From: Chloroflexota bacterium | GTDB taxonomy: Bacteria; Chloroflexota; Anaerolineae; Anaerolineales; Anaerolineaceae | Length of the DNA stretch: 64,000 nt | NCBI GenBank assembly: GCA_023381565.1 | Contig: JAMCRR010000187.1 | Coordinates: 1 to 64,000 of the forward strand | Direction of reading: 5' to 3' | Part shown: piece after piece, positions 42,288-53,300 of the stretch | Layout of the letters: the number at the start of each line of letters is the position of its first letter | Position numbering within the stretch: position 1 is the stretch's first letter | The notes under the pieces: generated by a model | What the model saw: only the letters and a program-made list of their open reading frames with translations | Database searches by the model: none | What the model was told of the DNA's origin: nothing | Position numbers and translations under genes: made by a program

Positions 42288-44204
42288 GTGGCATTTTTGT
42301 CTGGGTTGACCTGGAAGAAAGCCCTGCCTTTGTTCTTGATTCTCGGGGCGGGCTTGATTCATGGCATCATCTATGTTTACACTGTCCCCCCATGGGAGCA
42401 TTACGACGAGCCCGGCCATTTCGAGTACGTCTGGATGGCCGCTAACTGGTCCAGCTGGCCTCAGGCAGGCGAATACGATGAATCGGTCCGCAGCCAGATA
42501 TCAGCCTCGTTGGTGTCCAGCGGTTTTTATTCGCGCCGAACCGGACAGGAAATCGATCAGGTAAAACCCGACCCAAATTGGATCGGCTATGCTCAAGTTG
42601 GAGATCCTCCTCTCTACTATTTTGCCGCCTCCCTGCCTCTACGCCTGATGCGCGGGGTAAGCATTAACGGGCAACTGCATGCGGCGCGACTCGTTTCTCT
42701 CGGATTCTTTTTGCTGACCCTTGTGGCTGCCTGGCTGTGCATGCGCGAAATCACACCTCCTGGCAGCGTTTTGCGGTGGATCGTGCCCGCGACGCTTGCG
42801 CTGGTGCCCAGTTTCGCGGATTTGATGACCTCGGTGAATAACGACACGGCTGCTGTCGCCGGTTTCACGTTTTTCCTGTGGATTTCACTGCGGATCATTA
42901 TTCGAGGCTTTAACCTCCGCAGGCTGATGGTTTTGATGGCAATCACCGCCGTGTGCATCTTGACGAAAAGTACCGTCTACCTAGCAGCCCCCTTCGCGGG
43001 TTTAGTCTTATGGATAGCCTTAGTTAAGCCCCGCCATCCAAGGGTTTTCTGGGGAGGCTTGGCGTTGGGGGCAGTCATCGTTATCCTCGGGGTCTTTACC
43101 ACAGGCCAACCTCTGGACTGGGTCCCGATCTCAGGTCAATCCGCGCAATTTCGTACAGCCAGCGCCATCGCCCCATTCGGAAGATATGCCATTCAGGTGC
43201 CATCTGGCCCGGGTGAAAGGATCCTTCAATTCCTTCCGTCCAACGTGATTTCGAAATTGAAAGGTCAGGAAGTAACGATTGGAGGCTGGGTATGGGCCAG
43301 CGCCCCGGTAAACGCATACCCGCCTAGGATTGGTATTTACTCAGGAAAACAGTATTCGGGGCAGGAATTTAAGGTCGGAACAAAACCAACCTTTTTTAGC
43401 CAGAATATTCCCTTCCCAGACCAAAACGGCCCCGCCTGGGTGACGATCTACCCGGATGTTGAGGCGACAGAAAATCCTGTGACGGTTTATTATGACGGTC
43501 TGGTGCTGGCGCCTGGAGATCACTCCGGCGATCCTCCGCCAAGTTTTTCGGACACAGATCTACAAACCGGGACCTGGGGCGGCGCATCGTTTGTCAACCT
43601 GATCCGCAACCCTTCTGCAGAGGTGAATTGGGTTACTATTCGAAGCTGGCTGGACCAGCATACACCGGCCCAGTTCGAAGCGAACCTATCGACCATCCTG
43701 GCTCAATTGAGCGATTGGAAGGGAGCCGGGTGGTATTTCATTGGGTCGGCAGGCAGGATGGCGCGTTCCTTCTGGGCGGTATTTGGTTGGGGGAATATCA
43801 CCCTGACCGGCCGGCACCCGTACCGCCTCTTACTCATCTTGAGCGGATTGGGCTTGGGATTCGGGCTGCTCCATCTTTTCTGGCGCAAATCCCAGGTTAA
43901 TAGAGGTGGGCTGCTCTTCGTAACTTTCGCAGCGGCAATCGTCTGGGGGGTAGCCTTACCGCGCGGGTCGGGGTACCTTGCCGAATATGGAGTAATTTGG
44001 TATCCTGTAGCTCGTTACGCTTATCCGGTAATCTTTTCGACAATATTGCTGATTGATATGGGTTGGATAAGCGCCTTTTCGTTTTTAGGCGAAAAATTGA
44101 AAATAAATCGGCTGCTATACGCAGGTCTATTTCTAGGCTCATTTATAGCCTTAGACGTTTTGTCCATCATTACCCAGATCAGCTATTACGCCCGACCGAT
44201 TTGA
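42288..44204 (+). CDS. large membrane protein, GT-C/DUF2142-like
   Basis: This is a protein of about 638 residues. An N-terminal hydrophobic segment is followed by an acidic loop VPPWEHYDEPGHFEYVWM, which resembles the first loop of GT-C enzymes that use polyprenyl-phosphate sugars. Further on is TSVNNDTAAVAGF, typical of DUF2142/PMT-like proteins. About ten hydrophobic segments follow, interrupted by a soluble stretch of roughly 150 residues (about 300-450) with a beta-rich, carbohydrate-binding-like look. The start is taken as GTG at 42288 with AAGGGAG upstream. It probably decorates the glycan outside the cytoplasm, but the reaction is inferred. Confidence 0.75.
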   Translation: MAFLSGLTWKKALPLFLILGAGLIHGIIYVYTVPPWEHYDEPGHFEYVWMAANWSSWPQAGEYDESVRSQISASLVSSGFYSRRTGQEIDQVKPDPNWIGYAQVGDPPLYYFAASLPLRLMRGVSINGQLHAARLVSLGFFLLTLVAAWLCMREITPPGSVLRWIVPATLALVPSFADLMTSVNNDTAAVAGFTFFLWISLRIIIRGFNLRRLMVLMAITAVCILTKSTVYLAAPFAGLVLWIALVKPRHPRVFWGGLALGAVIVILGVFTTGQPLDWVPISGQSAQFRTASAIAPFGRYAIQVPSGPGERILQFLPSNVISKLKGQEVTIGGWVWASAPVNAYPPRIGIYSGKQYSGQEFKVGTKPTFFSQNIPFPDQNGPAWVTIYPDVEATENPVTVYYDGLVLAPGDHSGDPPPSFSDTDLQTGTWGGASFVNLIRNPSAEVNWVTIRSWLDQHTPAQFEANLSTILAQLSDWKGAGWYFIGSAGRMARSFWAVFGWGNITLTGRHPYRLLLILSGLGLGFGLLHLFWRKSQVNRGGLLFVTFAAAIVWGVALPRGSGYLAEYGVIWYPVARYAYPVIFSTILLIDMGWISAFSFLGEKLKINRLLYAGLFLGSFIALDVLSIITQISYYARPI

Positions 44205-44220
44205 GGTTTCAGGAAATCAA

Positions 44221-44769
44221 ATGCAGTTTACCCCCACATCTCTACCCGGCGTCCTCCTGCTCGAGCCCAACGCGTTTGGGGACGAACGCGGCTTCTTTAT
44301 GGAAACCTACCGGGCTGACCAGTTTGCTCAGGCGGGTATCGATGCCGCCTTCGTACAGGATAACCACTCCGGGTCGAAGCAGGGTATTCTACGCGGTCTG
44401 CATTACCAGATCCGCCAGGCGCAGGGCAAGCTGGTGCGGGTGATCTCCGGCGAGATCTACGATGTGGCAGTGGATTTACGGCGCAGTTCGCCTACCTTGG
44501 GCAAATGGCTGGGTATCCGGCTTTCGGCCGAAGATAAGCTGCAGATCTGGGTACCCCCCGGCTTCGCCCATGGCTTTTACGTTTTGAGCGAATGGGCCGA
44601 GGTGCTTTATAAAGCCACAGATTACTATGCGCCCGAATGGGAGCGCTGCCTGCTGTGGCGCGACCCGGAACTGGGCGTCGATTGGCCGCTGCTGGCCGGG
44701 CAGGACCCGGTCTTATCGCCAAAAGATGCCTGCGGTAAACCGTTGCGTGATGCGGAGCTGTTCGATTGA
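44221..44769 (+). CDS. rfbC: dTDP-4-dehydrorhamnose 3,5-epimerase
   Basis: RfbC carries out the third step of dTDP-L-rhamnose synthesis. The 182-residue cupin protein has FGDERGFFMETYR, HSGSKQGILRGLHYQI (catalytic His in GLHYQ), GEIYDVAVDLRRSSPT and VPPGFAHGFYVLSEWAEVLY. Length and motifs are standard. It begins 16 bases after the preceding stop and opens the compact rfbC-rfbB-rfbA-rfbD block. Confidence 0.95.
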   Translation: MQFTPTSLPGVLLLEPNAFGDERGFFMETYRADQFAQAGIDAAFVQDNHSGSKQGILRGLHYQIRQAQGKLVRVISGEIYDVAVDLRRSSPTLGKWLGIRLSAEDKLQIWVPPGFAHGFYVLSEWAEVLYKATDYYAPEWERCLLWRDPELGVDWPLLAGQDPVLSPKDACGKPLRDAELFD

Positions 44770-44805
44770 GAACGGATGATTACAAAGGGTTGACAGGGTG
44801 AGCGC

Positions 44806-45891
44806 ATGAAAAACGTCCTGGTGACCGGTGGGGCAGGCTTTATCGGCTCGAATTTCGTGCGCTATTTATTGAGGGCAGAGCCAGACGTACGGGTGATCAA
44901 TTTGGACGCCCTCACTTACGCCGGCAGCCCGGAGAACCTCAAGGGTCTGCCCGATGAGAGCCGGCACATCTTTGTCAATGGGAATATTATTGACCGGGCG
45001 CTGGTCGAGGGGATCTTCCGTCACCATCAGATAGATACAGTTGTCCATTTTGCCGCTGAAAGCCACGTGGACCGTTCTATCCTGGGTCCAGAGCAGTTCG
45101 TCCAGACGAACATTGTGGGGACATTTACCCTGCTGGATGTTGCCCGGCAGATCTGGCTGAACGAGGGTGGCTTTGCACCGGAGGGTGCGCGTTTCCACCA
45201 CGTCTCTACCGACGAAGTCTACGGAAGCCTGAAACCGGGTGAGCCGGCCTTTAGCGAAAGTACTCCCTATGCCCCGCGCTCGCCGTATGCAGCTTCGAAA
45301 GCTTCCAGCGATCACCTGGCGCGCGCTTACGCCACAACCTACGGGCTGCCGGTCACGATTACCAATTGCTCGAATAATTACGGCCCTTACCAGTTTCCTG
45401 AAAAGCTGATTCCCCTGACTATTCTGAATGCAGTTCGCGGCAAGCCTCTGCCCATCTACGGGGATGGAAAACAGGTGCGCGATTGGTTGTACGTGGAAGA
45501 CCACTGTGAGGCGATCTACCGGGTGCTGCTCAATGGAAAATCCGGCGAAACCTATAACGTCGGCGGGAACAACCAGCCCACCAACCTGGAAGTGGTTCGC
45601 CAGATCTGTAGAATCCTTGATGAAGTGCAGCCCGATTCGGAATTCTTTCCACACGATCAGCTGATCCAATATGTGGCTGACCGGCCCGGGCACGACCGGC
45701 GCTACGATATGAATATCGAGAAGATTGGCAGCGAACTGGGTTGGGAGCCGCGCCAATCCCTGGAAACCGGCCTGCGCCTGACAATCAAATGGTACCTGGA
45801 GAACCCCGGTTGGGTGGAGGCAATCAGCAGCAGGAGCGATTATCAGGATTGGCTGGAAAAAAATTATGCAGCTCGAGGAGGCCAAAGATGA
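44806..45891 (+). CDS. rfbB: dTDP-glucose 4,6-dehydratase
   Basis: RfbB catalyses the second step of dTDP-L-rhamnose synthesis. The 361-residue extended SDR has [38 protein letters not shown], the catalytic [10 protein letters not shown] and [18 protein letters not shown], all diagnostic. The C-terminal substrate part contains [11 protein letters not shown]. The stop overlaps the rfbA start as ATGA. A 36-base gap separates it from rfbC. Confidence 0.96.
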   Translation: MKNVLVTGGAGFIGSNFVRYLLRAEPDVRVINLDALTYAGSPENLKGLPDESRHIFVNGNIIDRALVEGIFRHHQIDTVVHFAAESHVDRSILGPEQFVQTNIVGTFTLLDVARQIWLNEGGFAPEGARFHHVSTDEVYGSLKPGEPAFSESTPYAPRSPYAASKASSDHLARAYATTYGLPVTITNCSNNYGPYQFPEKLIPLTILNAVRGKPLPIYGDGKQVRDWLYVEDHCEAIYRVLLNGKSGETYNVGGNNQPTNLEVVRQICRILDEVQPDSEFFPHDQLIQYVADRPGHDRRYDMNIEKIGSELGWEPRQSLETGLRLTIKWYLENPGWVEAISSRSDYQDWLEKNYAARGGQR

Positions 45892-46763
45892 AAGGCATCA
45901 TCCTGGCTGGTGGTCGAGGCACTCGCCTTTATCCCCTGACCAACTCCATCAGCAAGCAGCTTCTCCCGGTGTATGACAAACCAATGGTGTATTACCCTCT
46001 CTCGATGCTCATGCTGGCCGGAATCCGGGAGATCCTGGTTATCAGTACTCCCGAAGATCTCCCCCTCTTCTACCGTCTGTTGGGATCTGGCGAGCAGTGG
46101 GGGCTTTGCTTCGAATACGCCGAACAGGCCGAACCCCGCGGCCTGGCAGATGCTTTCATGGTGGGGGAACGCTTTATCGCCGGCGAGAAAGCGGCTCTAA
46201 TCCTGGGCGATAACCTGTTTTACGGGCAAGGCCTCTCGAGTGTATTACAGCAGGCGGCCCAGCTGTCTGAAGGCGCGGTGATCTTTGCTTACCCGGTACG
46301 CGATCCGGCGCGCTATGGGGTGGTGGAATTCGACGCCGCCGGCCGTGCGCTCAGCATTGAAGAAAAACCTGCTAACCCGAAGTCCAACTATGCAGTGCCG
46401 GGCATGTATTTTTACGACGAGCATGTGGTTGGGTTGGTCAAGCAGCTCACTCCATCGCCGCGCGGCGAGCTCGAAATTACCGATCTAAACCGCCTGTATT
46501 TGGATCAGGGAAAGCTGCGTGTCCAAACGCTTGGCCGGGGTGTGGCCTGGCTGGACGCCGGGACGCACGAATCGCTGCTCCAGGCCGCCAACTTCGTCCA
46601 AACGGTGGAGGAGCGGCAGGGAATGATGATCTCGTGCCCGGAAGAAATTGCCCTGCGCATGGGCTATATCCCCGCGGAAAAGCTGCGCGAACAGGTGACA
46701 AAAATGACCCAGAACGGCTATGGGGATTATCTGAGGCGTTTGCTCAAGGAAATCGAAGTGTGA
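45888..46763 (+). CDS. rfbA: glucose-1-phosphate thymidylyltransferase
   Basis: RfbA catalyses the first step of dTDP-L-rhamnose synthesis. The 291-residue nucleotidyltransferase has [49 protein letters not shown] and [18 protein letters not shown] at 45888 overlaps the rfbB stop. The stretch before it in the same frame lies inside rfbB and is not part of the gene. The stop overlaps the rfbD start as GTGA. Confidence 0.96.
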   Translation: MKGIILAGGRGTRLYPLTNSISKQLLPVYDKPMVYYPLSMLMLAGIREILVISTPEDLPLFYRLLGSGEQWGLCFEYAEQAEPRGLADAFMVGERFIAGEKAALILGDNLFYGQGLSSVLQQAAQLSEGAVIFAYPVRDPARYGVVEFDAAGRALSIEEKPANPKSNYAVPGMYFYDEHVVGLVKQLTPSPRGELEITDLNRLYLDQGKLRVQTLGRGVAWLDAGTHESLLQAANFVQTVEERQGMMISCPEEIALRMGYIPAEKLREQVTKMTQNGYGDYLRRLLKEIEV

Positions 46764-47647
46764 GAATCCTGCTGTTTGGGAAGAACGGGCAGCTTGGTTG
46801 GGAACTGCAGCGATCGTTGGCGACGCTGGGGGAGATCACGGCTCTGGATTATCCGGAGGTTAATTTCAGCACTCCGGGCGGCTTGATGGAGGCCATCGAG
46901 CAAACTCATCCTGAAGTCGTGGTCAATGCCGCGGCTTACACCGCCGTGGATCGGGCGGAAAGCGAGCCGCAGATTGCCGAAGCGGTCAATGCGGAGGCTC
47001 CGGGTGCGCTGGCAGAAGCAGCTCGCGCCCAGGGAGCGGTTTTCATCCATTATTCTACCGATTACGTCTTCGACGGCGTGAAAGGCAGCGCATACACCGA
47101 GAACGATGCGCCTCATCCGATCAACGCGTACGGGCGCAGCAAACTCAACGGGGAGCTGGCTGTACTCAAGGCAGGCGGAGCATCCCTGATCTTACGCACG
47201 AGTTGGGTCTACAGCACCCGCGCGGGCGGGTTTGTGACCAAGGTGCTGCAGTGGGCGCGCCAGCAACCGCGGTTGCGCATAGTCTCGGATCAGGTGGGTA
47301 GCCCGACATGGGCGAGGATGCTGGCTGAAGCGACTGCCCAGGTTCTGGCGATGAGTGGAAAAGACCCCTACAGCTTCATCTCCGCCAGGGCAGGGATTTA
47401 TCATCTTGCGGGATCGGGCAGCGCCAGCAGGCTGGAATGGGCGCAAGAGATTCTTAAGAATGATCCGCGGAAAGACGAGCAGCTTGTCGAAGCCATTCTA
47501 CCGGCACAGACGGATGAATTCCCCACTCCTGCCTGCCGCCCGCGCTTTTCTTCATTGGACTGCAGCCGGTTCGAGCAGGTCTTTGGCCTGCGCCTGCCGC
47601 ATTGGCAACATGCGCTGCACATGGCCATGGATCGGGAGGCAGGGTGA
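46760..47647 (+). CDS. rfbD: dTDP-4-dehydrorhamnose reductase
   Basis: RfbD catalyses the last step of dTDP-L-rhamnose synthesis. The 295-residue SDR has [51 protein letters not shown] and the catalytic YGRSKLNGE, followed by [18 protein letters not shown]. It starts with GTG, overlapping the rfbA stop, so rfbBAD are translationally coupled. The end overlaps the GTG of the next glycosyltransferase. Confidence 0.95.
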   Translation: MRILLFGKNGQLGWELQRSLATLGEITALDYPEVNFSTPGGLMEAIEQTHPEVVVNAAAYTAVDRAESEPQIAEAVNAEAPGALAEAARAQGAVFIHYSTDYVFDGVKGSAYTENDAPHPINAYGRSKLNGELAVLKAGGASLILRTSWVYSTRAGGFVTKVLQWARQQPRLRIVSDQVGSPTWARMLAEATAQVLAMSGKDPYSFISARAGIYHLAGSGSASRLEWAQEILKNDPRKDEQLVEAILPAQTDEFPTPACRPRFSSLDCSRFEQVFGLRLPHWQHALHMAMDREAG

Positions 47648-48906
47648 GCGGACAGCCCCAACACGCAGGCAGCGAGCCACGGATGGTGGCTGGTTTTACG
47701 GCATATCCCTGGGAACACTCTCTGGCGATCTTGCGATTGACAGCCCCACTGCAGCAGGCGGGTTTGCAGTTCATGCGTGGCGGCGATTACGACCGGGTAG
47801 ATCTGGAAGCGGTTTCCTGCGCAGATCTGGTCGTTATCCAGCGCGATTTTCCGCGCTATGCTGAGGCTTACGATCAGGTCACCTCGCGGGCGCGCCGCGA
47901 AGGCAAGCCGGTTGTTTACGAGATCGACGATCTGCTGCTGGAGCTACCCCCCGATCACCCCGATCGTGGCATCCATTATTATTCGCAGGCGGCTTTTCCC
48001 ATGTTGCGAGCAATCGCAGAAGCTGATGCGGTTACGGCTACGTCTCCAGCTTTATGCGCCTACCTGCGTCCGTTCAACCCGCATATCTACCTGCTGCCCA
48101 ATTTCCTCCCCGATACTTTGTGGAAGACCTCCCGGCCGGATGGAAACCAGGCAAACGACCCGGTCGTGATCGGGTACATGGGCTCCGATACCCACCGGCC
48201 AGATCTGGAATTGATTGCCCCTGCGTTGGAATGGGTGGCGCAGCAATATGGAAATAAGGTTCAGCTTTTGTTCATGGGCGCCCAACCCCCGGCAGTGCTT
48301 TCTTACCTTCCACAGGTACTCTGGAAACAGTTCGACCAGAGAAATTACCCAAAATTCGTGGATGCTTTCCTGAAGGAAAAAGTTGATATCTTTATTGCCC
48401 CCCTCCAGGATACACCCTTCAACCGTTGTAAGAGCTCGATCAAATATTTCGAGTACAGCGCCCTCGGGGTGCCCGGTGTTTACAGCCGGGTGGCGCCTTA
48501 TGAAAGTGTCGTCGAGCATGGCGCCAGCGGATTTCTGGTATCCTCGTTAGATGAATGGAAGCAAAATCTGGCAGTGCTTGTCGAGAATCAGGCCCTTCGC
48601 CGGCGAGTGGGGAATTCAGCCTGGGAGAACTTTACCACCAATGGTCTGATTTCTACGCATGCTCATCTTTGGAAAGAGGCTTACGCACAAATCTTGCAGG
48701 GAAACGAGGCGCGGCAGGCTGATGATCTGCAAAGAGCCCAAACCATAGGGCGAATTTCAACGCAGGTGCAAACCTGGGTCGATGAATTGAACGGCAGATT
48801 AATCGAAAAAGAGCGCGCACTCGAAGATATCCAGCGGAGCAGAGTTTGGAGACTGCTCCAAACCGCATGGGGCATCCGCCGCAAAGTGTCCTCTCTCTTC
48901 CGGTGA
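47644..48906 (+). CDS. glycosyltransferase, GT4-like, with C-terminal coiled coil
   Basis: This is a 420-residue GT-B-type protein with VVYEIDDLLLELPPDHPD, TSPALCAYLRPF, VIGYMGSDTHRPDLELI and the nucleotide-binding NRCKSSIKYFEYSALGVPGV. The last 60 residues form a helix with repeated charged positions (LIEKERALEDIQRSRVWRLL), often seen in glycan-cluster transferases. Coupling to rfbD by GTGA suggests a rhamnosyltransferase, which is only a contextual guess. Confidence 0.85.
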   Translation: MSGQPQHAGSEPRMVAGFTAYPWEHSLAILRLTAPLQQAGLQFMRGGDYDRVDLEAVSCADLVVIQRDFPRYAEAYDQVTSRARREGKPVVYEIDDLLLELPPDHPDRGIHYYSQAAFPMLRAIAEADAVTATSPALCAYLRPFNPHIYLLPNFLPDTLWKTSRPDGNQANDPVVIGYMGSDTHRPDLELIAPALEWVAQQYGNKVQLLFMGAQPPAVLSYLPQVLWKQFDQRNYPKFVDAFLKEKVDIFIAPLQDTPFNRCKSSIKYFEYSALGVPGVYSRVAPYESVVEHGASGFLVSSLDEWKQNLAVLVENQALRRRVGNSAWENFTTNGLISTHAHLWKEAYAQILQGNEARQADDLQRAQTIGRISTQVQTWVDELNGRLIEKERALEDIQRSRVWRLLQTAWGIRRKVSSLFR

Positions 48907-48994
48907 ACCCCCCTTTGTGGGGAGGGAAGAGGGTACTGGGCGAATTGTGCCGGTGGATGCAGCCCCCAATCATCAGAAAGGATGTAGTAACCCA

Positions 48995-50230
48995 ATGAAA
49001 TTCCCGATCACCTCTATTAACAATAGCTTGATAAAACATCGTTTGAGATATTTGTTTATCGTTGCCCTGCTCAGCAGCCAACTGATTGCCTGCATTTCCG
49101 GGTCTCAAATTAACCCGGGCGCTACCCATCCCTCCGGCGGAACTTCATCTGCCGCCACACCCACAGCACAGCTCGCTCCACTCGCTGAAGCGACCGCTAC
49201 GGCGATCTATTTGCCGACGCTGGCTAATAATGCTACGTCAAAGCCGATCTTGCTCGGCGTATACGCCAATACGCTGGAAGAGCTGCGGGGAATGGACAAA
49301 TGGATCACCGGCAGCCCAGATGGCAGGAATACTTCCATTGTCCAGATCTTTCCCAAGTTTGAAAATGCCTTCCCTGCCCGGTTGGAGGAATTTTGGGCGA
49401 ATGGCTACGTGACTTTTATCAACCTGACCGAAAGCACATATACCATGCAGCAAATCCTGGATGGAGCGCTAAACCCGCAGATCGATGCCTGGGCGCAGTC
49501 CTATAAAGCCTGGGTCGACAAGGGAGGCGACCGTTTTGCTTTCATTGCCCTCTTCCAGGAAATGAACGGCGGCTGGCGCAAGTACAGCGAGAACCTGACC
49601 CCGGACCTGTTCAAGCAGGGATACCAGTATGTCCAGGACAGGTTTTACGCCGCCGGGGTGCCGCGGGCATCCATCCGTTGGGTCTTTGCCCCGAACGGGT
49701 GGAGCACGGTGGAAAATAAGTTTGAAAATTATTATCCGGGAGACGACAAGATAGATGTGGTGGGTTTCAGCTCGTACAACTACGGTTTCTGCGTTAACAA
49801 CGCGAATTACTTGCCGGTTTGGTTGACTCCCGAGCAGGTGTACAACCCGCCGAACAATCCTGCCAAGCCTGACGAGATCTTCCGCTACCTGGACAGGATC
49901 CGTGCCATGGCACCCACCAAACCGGTATTCCTGATCGAGACCGGAACCTCCGACGAATATGCCACCAACGGGGTGGCTGACAGGGCGCAGAAAGACCAGT
50001 GGCTGGCCTCGGCTTACGCATACCTTGCTGAGCAGCCTCAGGTGCGCGCCGTTCTGTATTTCAATACAACTGAAACCGACCAAGCGAAAGGCATCCAATG
50101 CGATTACCGGGTCTATGATTTTGGCGGAAAGACAGAAAATTTCGAGGGTTATCGTACTGCCGTCTTGAAGAGCGATTACGGCTATATCTCTCCCGCAGAT
50201 TTGGCTCATCTGGACCTTTCGCCAAAATAA
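48995..50230 (+). CDS. GH26-like glycoside hydrolase lipoprotein
   Basis: This is a 411-residue secreted lipoprotein: residues 13-33 form a signal peptide with lipobox LIAC (Cys33). After a Ser/Thr/Ala-rich linker to about residue 80 comes a (beta/alpha)8 domain of the GH26 type. FIALFQEMNGGW carries the acid/base Glu (about 188), AGVPRASIRWVFAPNGW follows, and KPVFLIETGTS carries a glutamate (about 314) where GH26 enzymes have the nucleophile. GH26 members cleave beta-mannans or beta-glucans. Here it may trim or release the cluster's own polysaccharide. GAAAGGATG precedes the ATG. A strong terminator follows. Confidence 0.82.
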   Translation: MKFPITSINNSLIKHRLRYLFIVALLSSQLIACISGSQINPGATHPSGGTSSAATPTAQLAPLAEATATAIYLPTLANNATSKPILLGVYANTLEELRGMDKWITGSPDGRNTSIVQIFPKFENAFPARLEEFWANGYVTFINLTESTYTMQQILDGALNPQIDAWAQSYKAWVDKGGDRFAFIALFQEMNGGWRKYSENLTPDLFKQGYQYVQDRFYAAGVPRASIRWVFAPNGWSTVENKFENYYPGDDKIDVVGFSSYNYGFCVNNANYLPVWLTPEQVYNPPNNPAKPDEIFRYLDRIRAMAPTKPVFLIETGTSDEYATNGVADRAQKDQWLASAYAYLAEQPQVRAVLYFNTTETDQAKGIQCDYRVYDFGGKTENFEGYRTAVLKSDYGYISPADLAHLDLSPK

Positions 50231-50265
50231 GCCTATCTCCCCTGGATGAAAATTGCATTTTTAAG

Positions 50266-50292
50266 ATTGGCGGGCGAAAAACGCCCGCCAAT
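50266..50292 (+). terminator. intrinsic terminator after the GH26-like lipoprotein gene
   Basis: ATTGGCGGGCG (50266-50276) pairs perfectly over 11 bases with its complement at 50282-50292 around an A-rich 5-base loop. It is followed by TTATTCTCCTT. It lies 36 bases after the stop. A TATAAT at 50320-50325 then precedes the next gene, so this marks a transcription-unit border inside the cluster. Confidence 0.8.
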
Positions 50293-50345
50293 TTATTCTC
50301 CTTGATTGGCTTTATATCTTATAATGCTCTTGGAGCCACCCATCT

Positions 50346-53300
50346 ATGAGCTGTAAGGCCAGCATCATTGTCTTAACCTATAACGGGATCAGCTACACGC
50401 GCCAGTGCCTGCGCAGCGTCTTGAAAAAGACGGCGGGAGATGGATACGAAATCATCGTCGTAGATAATGGCTCAAGCGACGGTACCCTAGAGTATCTCCA
50501 GAAGCTTAAAAAGCAGTACGATAACGTCTGCATTATTCTCAACGACCGGAATGAGGGCTTTGCCCGGGCGAACAACCAGGGCGCCACAGCTGCTCAAGGC
50601 GAGTACCTGGTCTTCTTGAATAACGACACGATCGTGACGCGCGGCTGGTTGGATGGGCTCTTCTGCCATCTCGAAGACCCTACTATCGGTATGGTCGGCC
50701 CGGTAACCAATTCGGCCTCGAATGAAGCCGGGATTGCCGTAGATTATCGTGACCCAGCCGGGGTAGATGCCTTTGCCGAGGCGTATACCCGCTCGCATGC
50801 CGGGCAGGCATTCGAGATCTCCATGCTGGCTCTCTTCTGCGCGGCCATGCGCAGAGAAACCTTTGAACGAGTTGGCCCGCTGGACGAGCGGTTCGGCATC
50901 GGCATGTTCGAGGACGACGATTATGCGCTGCGTCTTCGCCAGGCTGGCCTTAAGCTTCTCTGCGCCGAGGACGTTTTTGTTCATCACTACGGCGGAGGCA
51001 GTTTTTCAAAGCTCGATCTGCAATCTTATTGGACTCTGTTTCGGGCGAATTTAGGCAAATTTGAAGCCAAATGGAAGATCGCCTGGCAGCCCCATCATGC
51101 CCGGATTGAGCTGCTTCCGGGGCAAATCCGCCAGAATATCGATACTGCGATGTGGATGTCGGATTTGATTGCAGAGCGAGACCAGAAACTCACTGCGATC
51201 CAGAAGAGCGAAACCTGGCAGCAGTTCGAGCGCTTCCGCAGGTTCCGCCTGGCGATCGCTCCTTCGGGAAGCCGGCGCGAAGACGCCTTGCGAGGCTGCA
51301 TCAGTGTGCTCTCCTGGCCTGCCAGGGCATTTCGACCCAAGGGGGGCCTGGCAGACGGCAGGGTATCGGCTCGCAAGATGTCGTGGAGAGCTTTCGTTTA
51401 TGAGAGCTACCTACGCCGGCGGCGCAGCGTCTTTCCACAGGATCTGGCCCAACTGCGCTGCCCATCCCAATCGGGATTGGTATCTATCGTGCTGCCGGTG
51501 TATAACGGAGCTGCCTTTCTTGAAGAAGCGCTGGACAGCATTTTCCAGCAGACATACACCCACTTCGAGCTGATTGCCGTCGATGACGGTTCGACCGATG
51601 ATACTCCCGAGATCCTGCGCGAATACGCCGCCGGGGAGCCCCGTATGCGCGTCATCCGTCAGGAGAACCAGCGCCTGCCGCAGGCGCTGACATGCGGGTT
51701 TGCGGAGGCACACGGCGAATTTCTCACCTGGATCAGCGCGGACAACCGCCTGAAACCTTTTTTCCTCGAGCGCATGGTAGGCTGCCTGGGCCGCCATCCT
51801 GGGTGGGATATGGTTTATGCGAACGAGGATATCATCGACGAGCGCGGGGACCCGCTACGCAACTCCGATTGGTTTTTGGATTATCAAACCCCTCGCGGCA
51901 GCGAGCACATCCACCTGCCTGCAAATCCTGCAGAGTTGAATGTGATCGCCAATAATTATATCGGGGCGGCTTTCGTTTATCGCGACCGGGTGAAAGAGCT
52001 GGTTGGCGGCTACAGTCCCTGGTTGTATGGGCTGGAAGATTACGATTATTGGATGCGCGTGAACGACCTGCTCAACTTGCGCCACGTCGATTTCGACGAG
52101 CCGGTTTATGAATATCGCTTCCATCCCACATCCTTGACCAGCCGTGACGAGGAGCTGCAGATCACCCGCAGGCGCCAGGGTCTGATGGTCTTCGAGGATT
52201 TCCGCCGCGATTATCTCCTGGCTCCTGCCGGCTGGATGCTCTACGTGCACCAAGGAGAGCAGGCAGGGGGAATAGGCCGCGAGATCGAGGAAAGAATATC
52301 CGGCGCGGATGGCATTCTCTTGAAGGATAGTCTGATCCTTGGCGAAGAAGATATCTCTGCCTGGTTGCCGGTGATCTCTCTGACCATAGCGGGTGATTTG
52401 GGAGATCTGCGAAACCCTCCAGAGCCGGCGGTGCCGCATGCCCTGAGAGCCTTTGTCTACACCGGAGCGGGTGAGCTGCCAGCACAGGTTGAGCCCGGGT
52501 GGGATGTGCGTGCGGCGCTGCGGAACGAGTTGAAGTCCGAAGGCATATCCGGCGACCGGGGAGGATGGTTCACCGTTCCAGATAGCGCAAGCCTGCTCCA
52601 GGTTCTGGAGATGCGCGCAAAAACAAGCCGCCTGGCGCAGATCGAGGAGCAAGTCAATGATCCCACCCCGCCTGAGCTGCAGGCGACGGTGGTCATCTGC
52701 ACCTACCACCGCAGCGAGAAGCTCTCTGAATCGGTGATCAGCGTCGCCCGGCAGACGTTTCCACAGGATGCGTATGAGGTCATCGTGGTGAATAATGACC
52801 CCGCAGATCGGGCGGTGAAGCAGGCCATCGACGAGCTGCGCGCGGGTTATTTCAAGGATCGTCCAGATAAACTGCGCCTGATCCAATGCCCGCAGAAGGG
52901 CTTATCTTTTGCGCGTAACGCCGGGCTGGCTGCCGCCCGGGGCGAGGCGGTCTGTTTCATCGACGACGATGCGGCGGCCTGCCCGGATTGGCTGCAGAAG
53001 ATCTGGGAGATTTTCGAGCGCGAAACTAACGCCGGTGTGGTGGGCGGTAAAATCTCCCTGGAAGTCCCCCTTCAGAGCCGGCAGGCAGTCAAACCGGGCT
53101 GGGAAAAATTTTGGAGCCAGTTCATTCCTGAAGAGAACCGCGCATACTCCACAGACGAATGGTGGAAATTCCCCTGGGGGGCAAACTGGTGCGCTCGACG
53201 GGAGGCGCTGCTGAAAATTGGCGGCTTCCGCACCCGCTATGGGCGTAAGGCGGCCGATTTCGGCGGCGGAGAAGAGGTAGCGGCGGCGGGCCTGATCCAG

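Noticed and set aside
44866-45885. Long minus-strand open frame of 339 codons opposite rfbB
   Set aside because: It is the complement of a certain gene, in GC-rich sequence where antisense frames stay open by codon bias. The translation has no family motif and no ribosome site.
51855-52886. Long minus-strand open frame of 343 codons opposite the three-domain GT2 gene
   Set aside because: Same reason: the plus strand encodes clear GT2 domains throughout.
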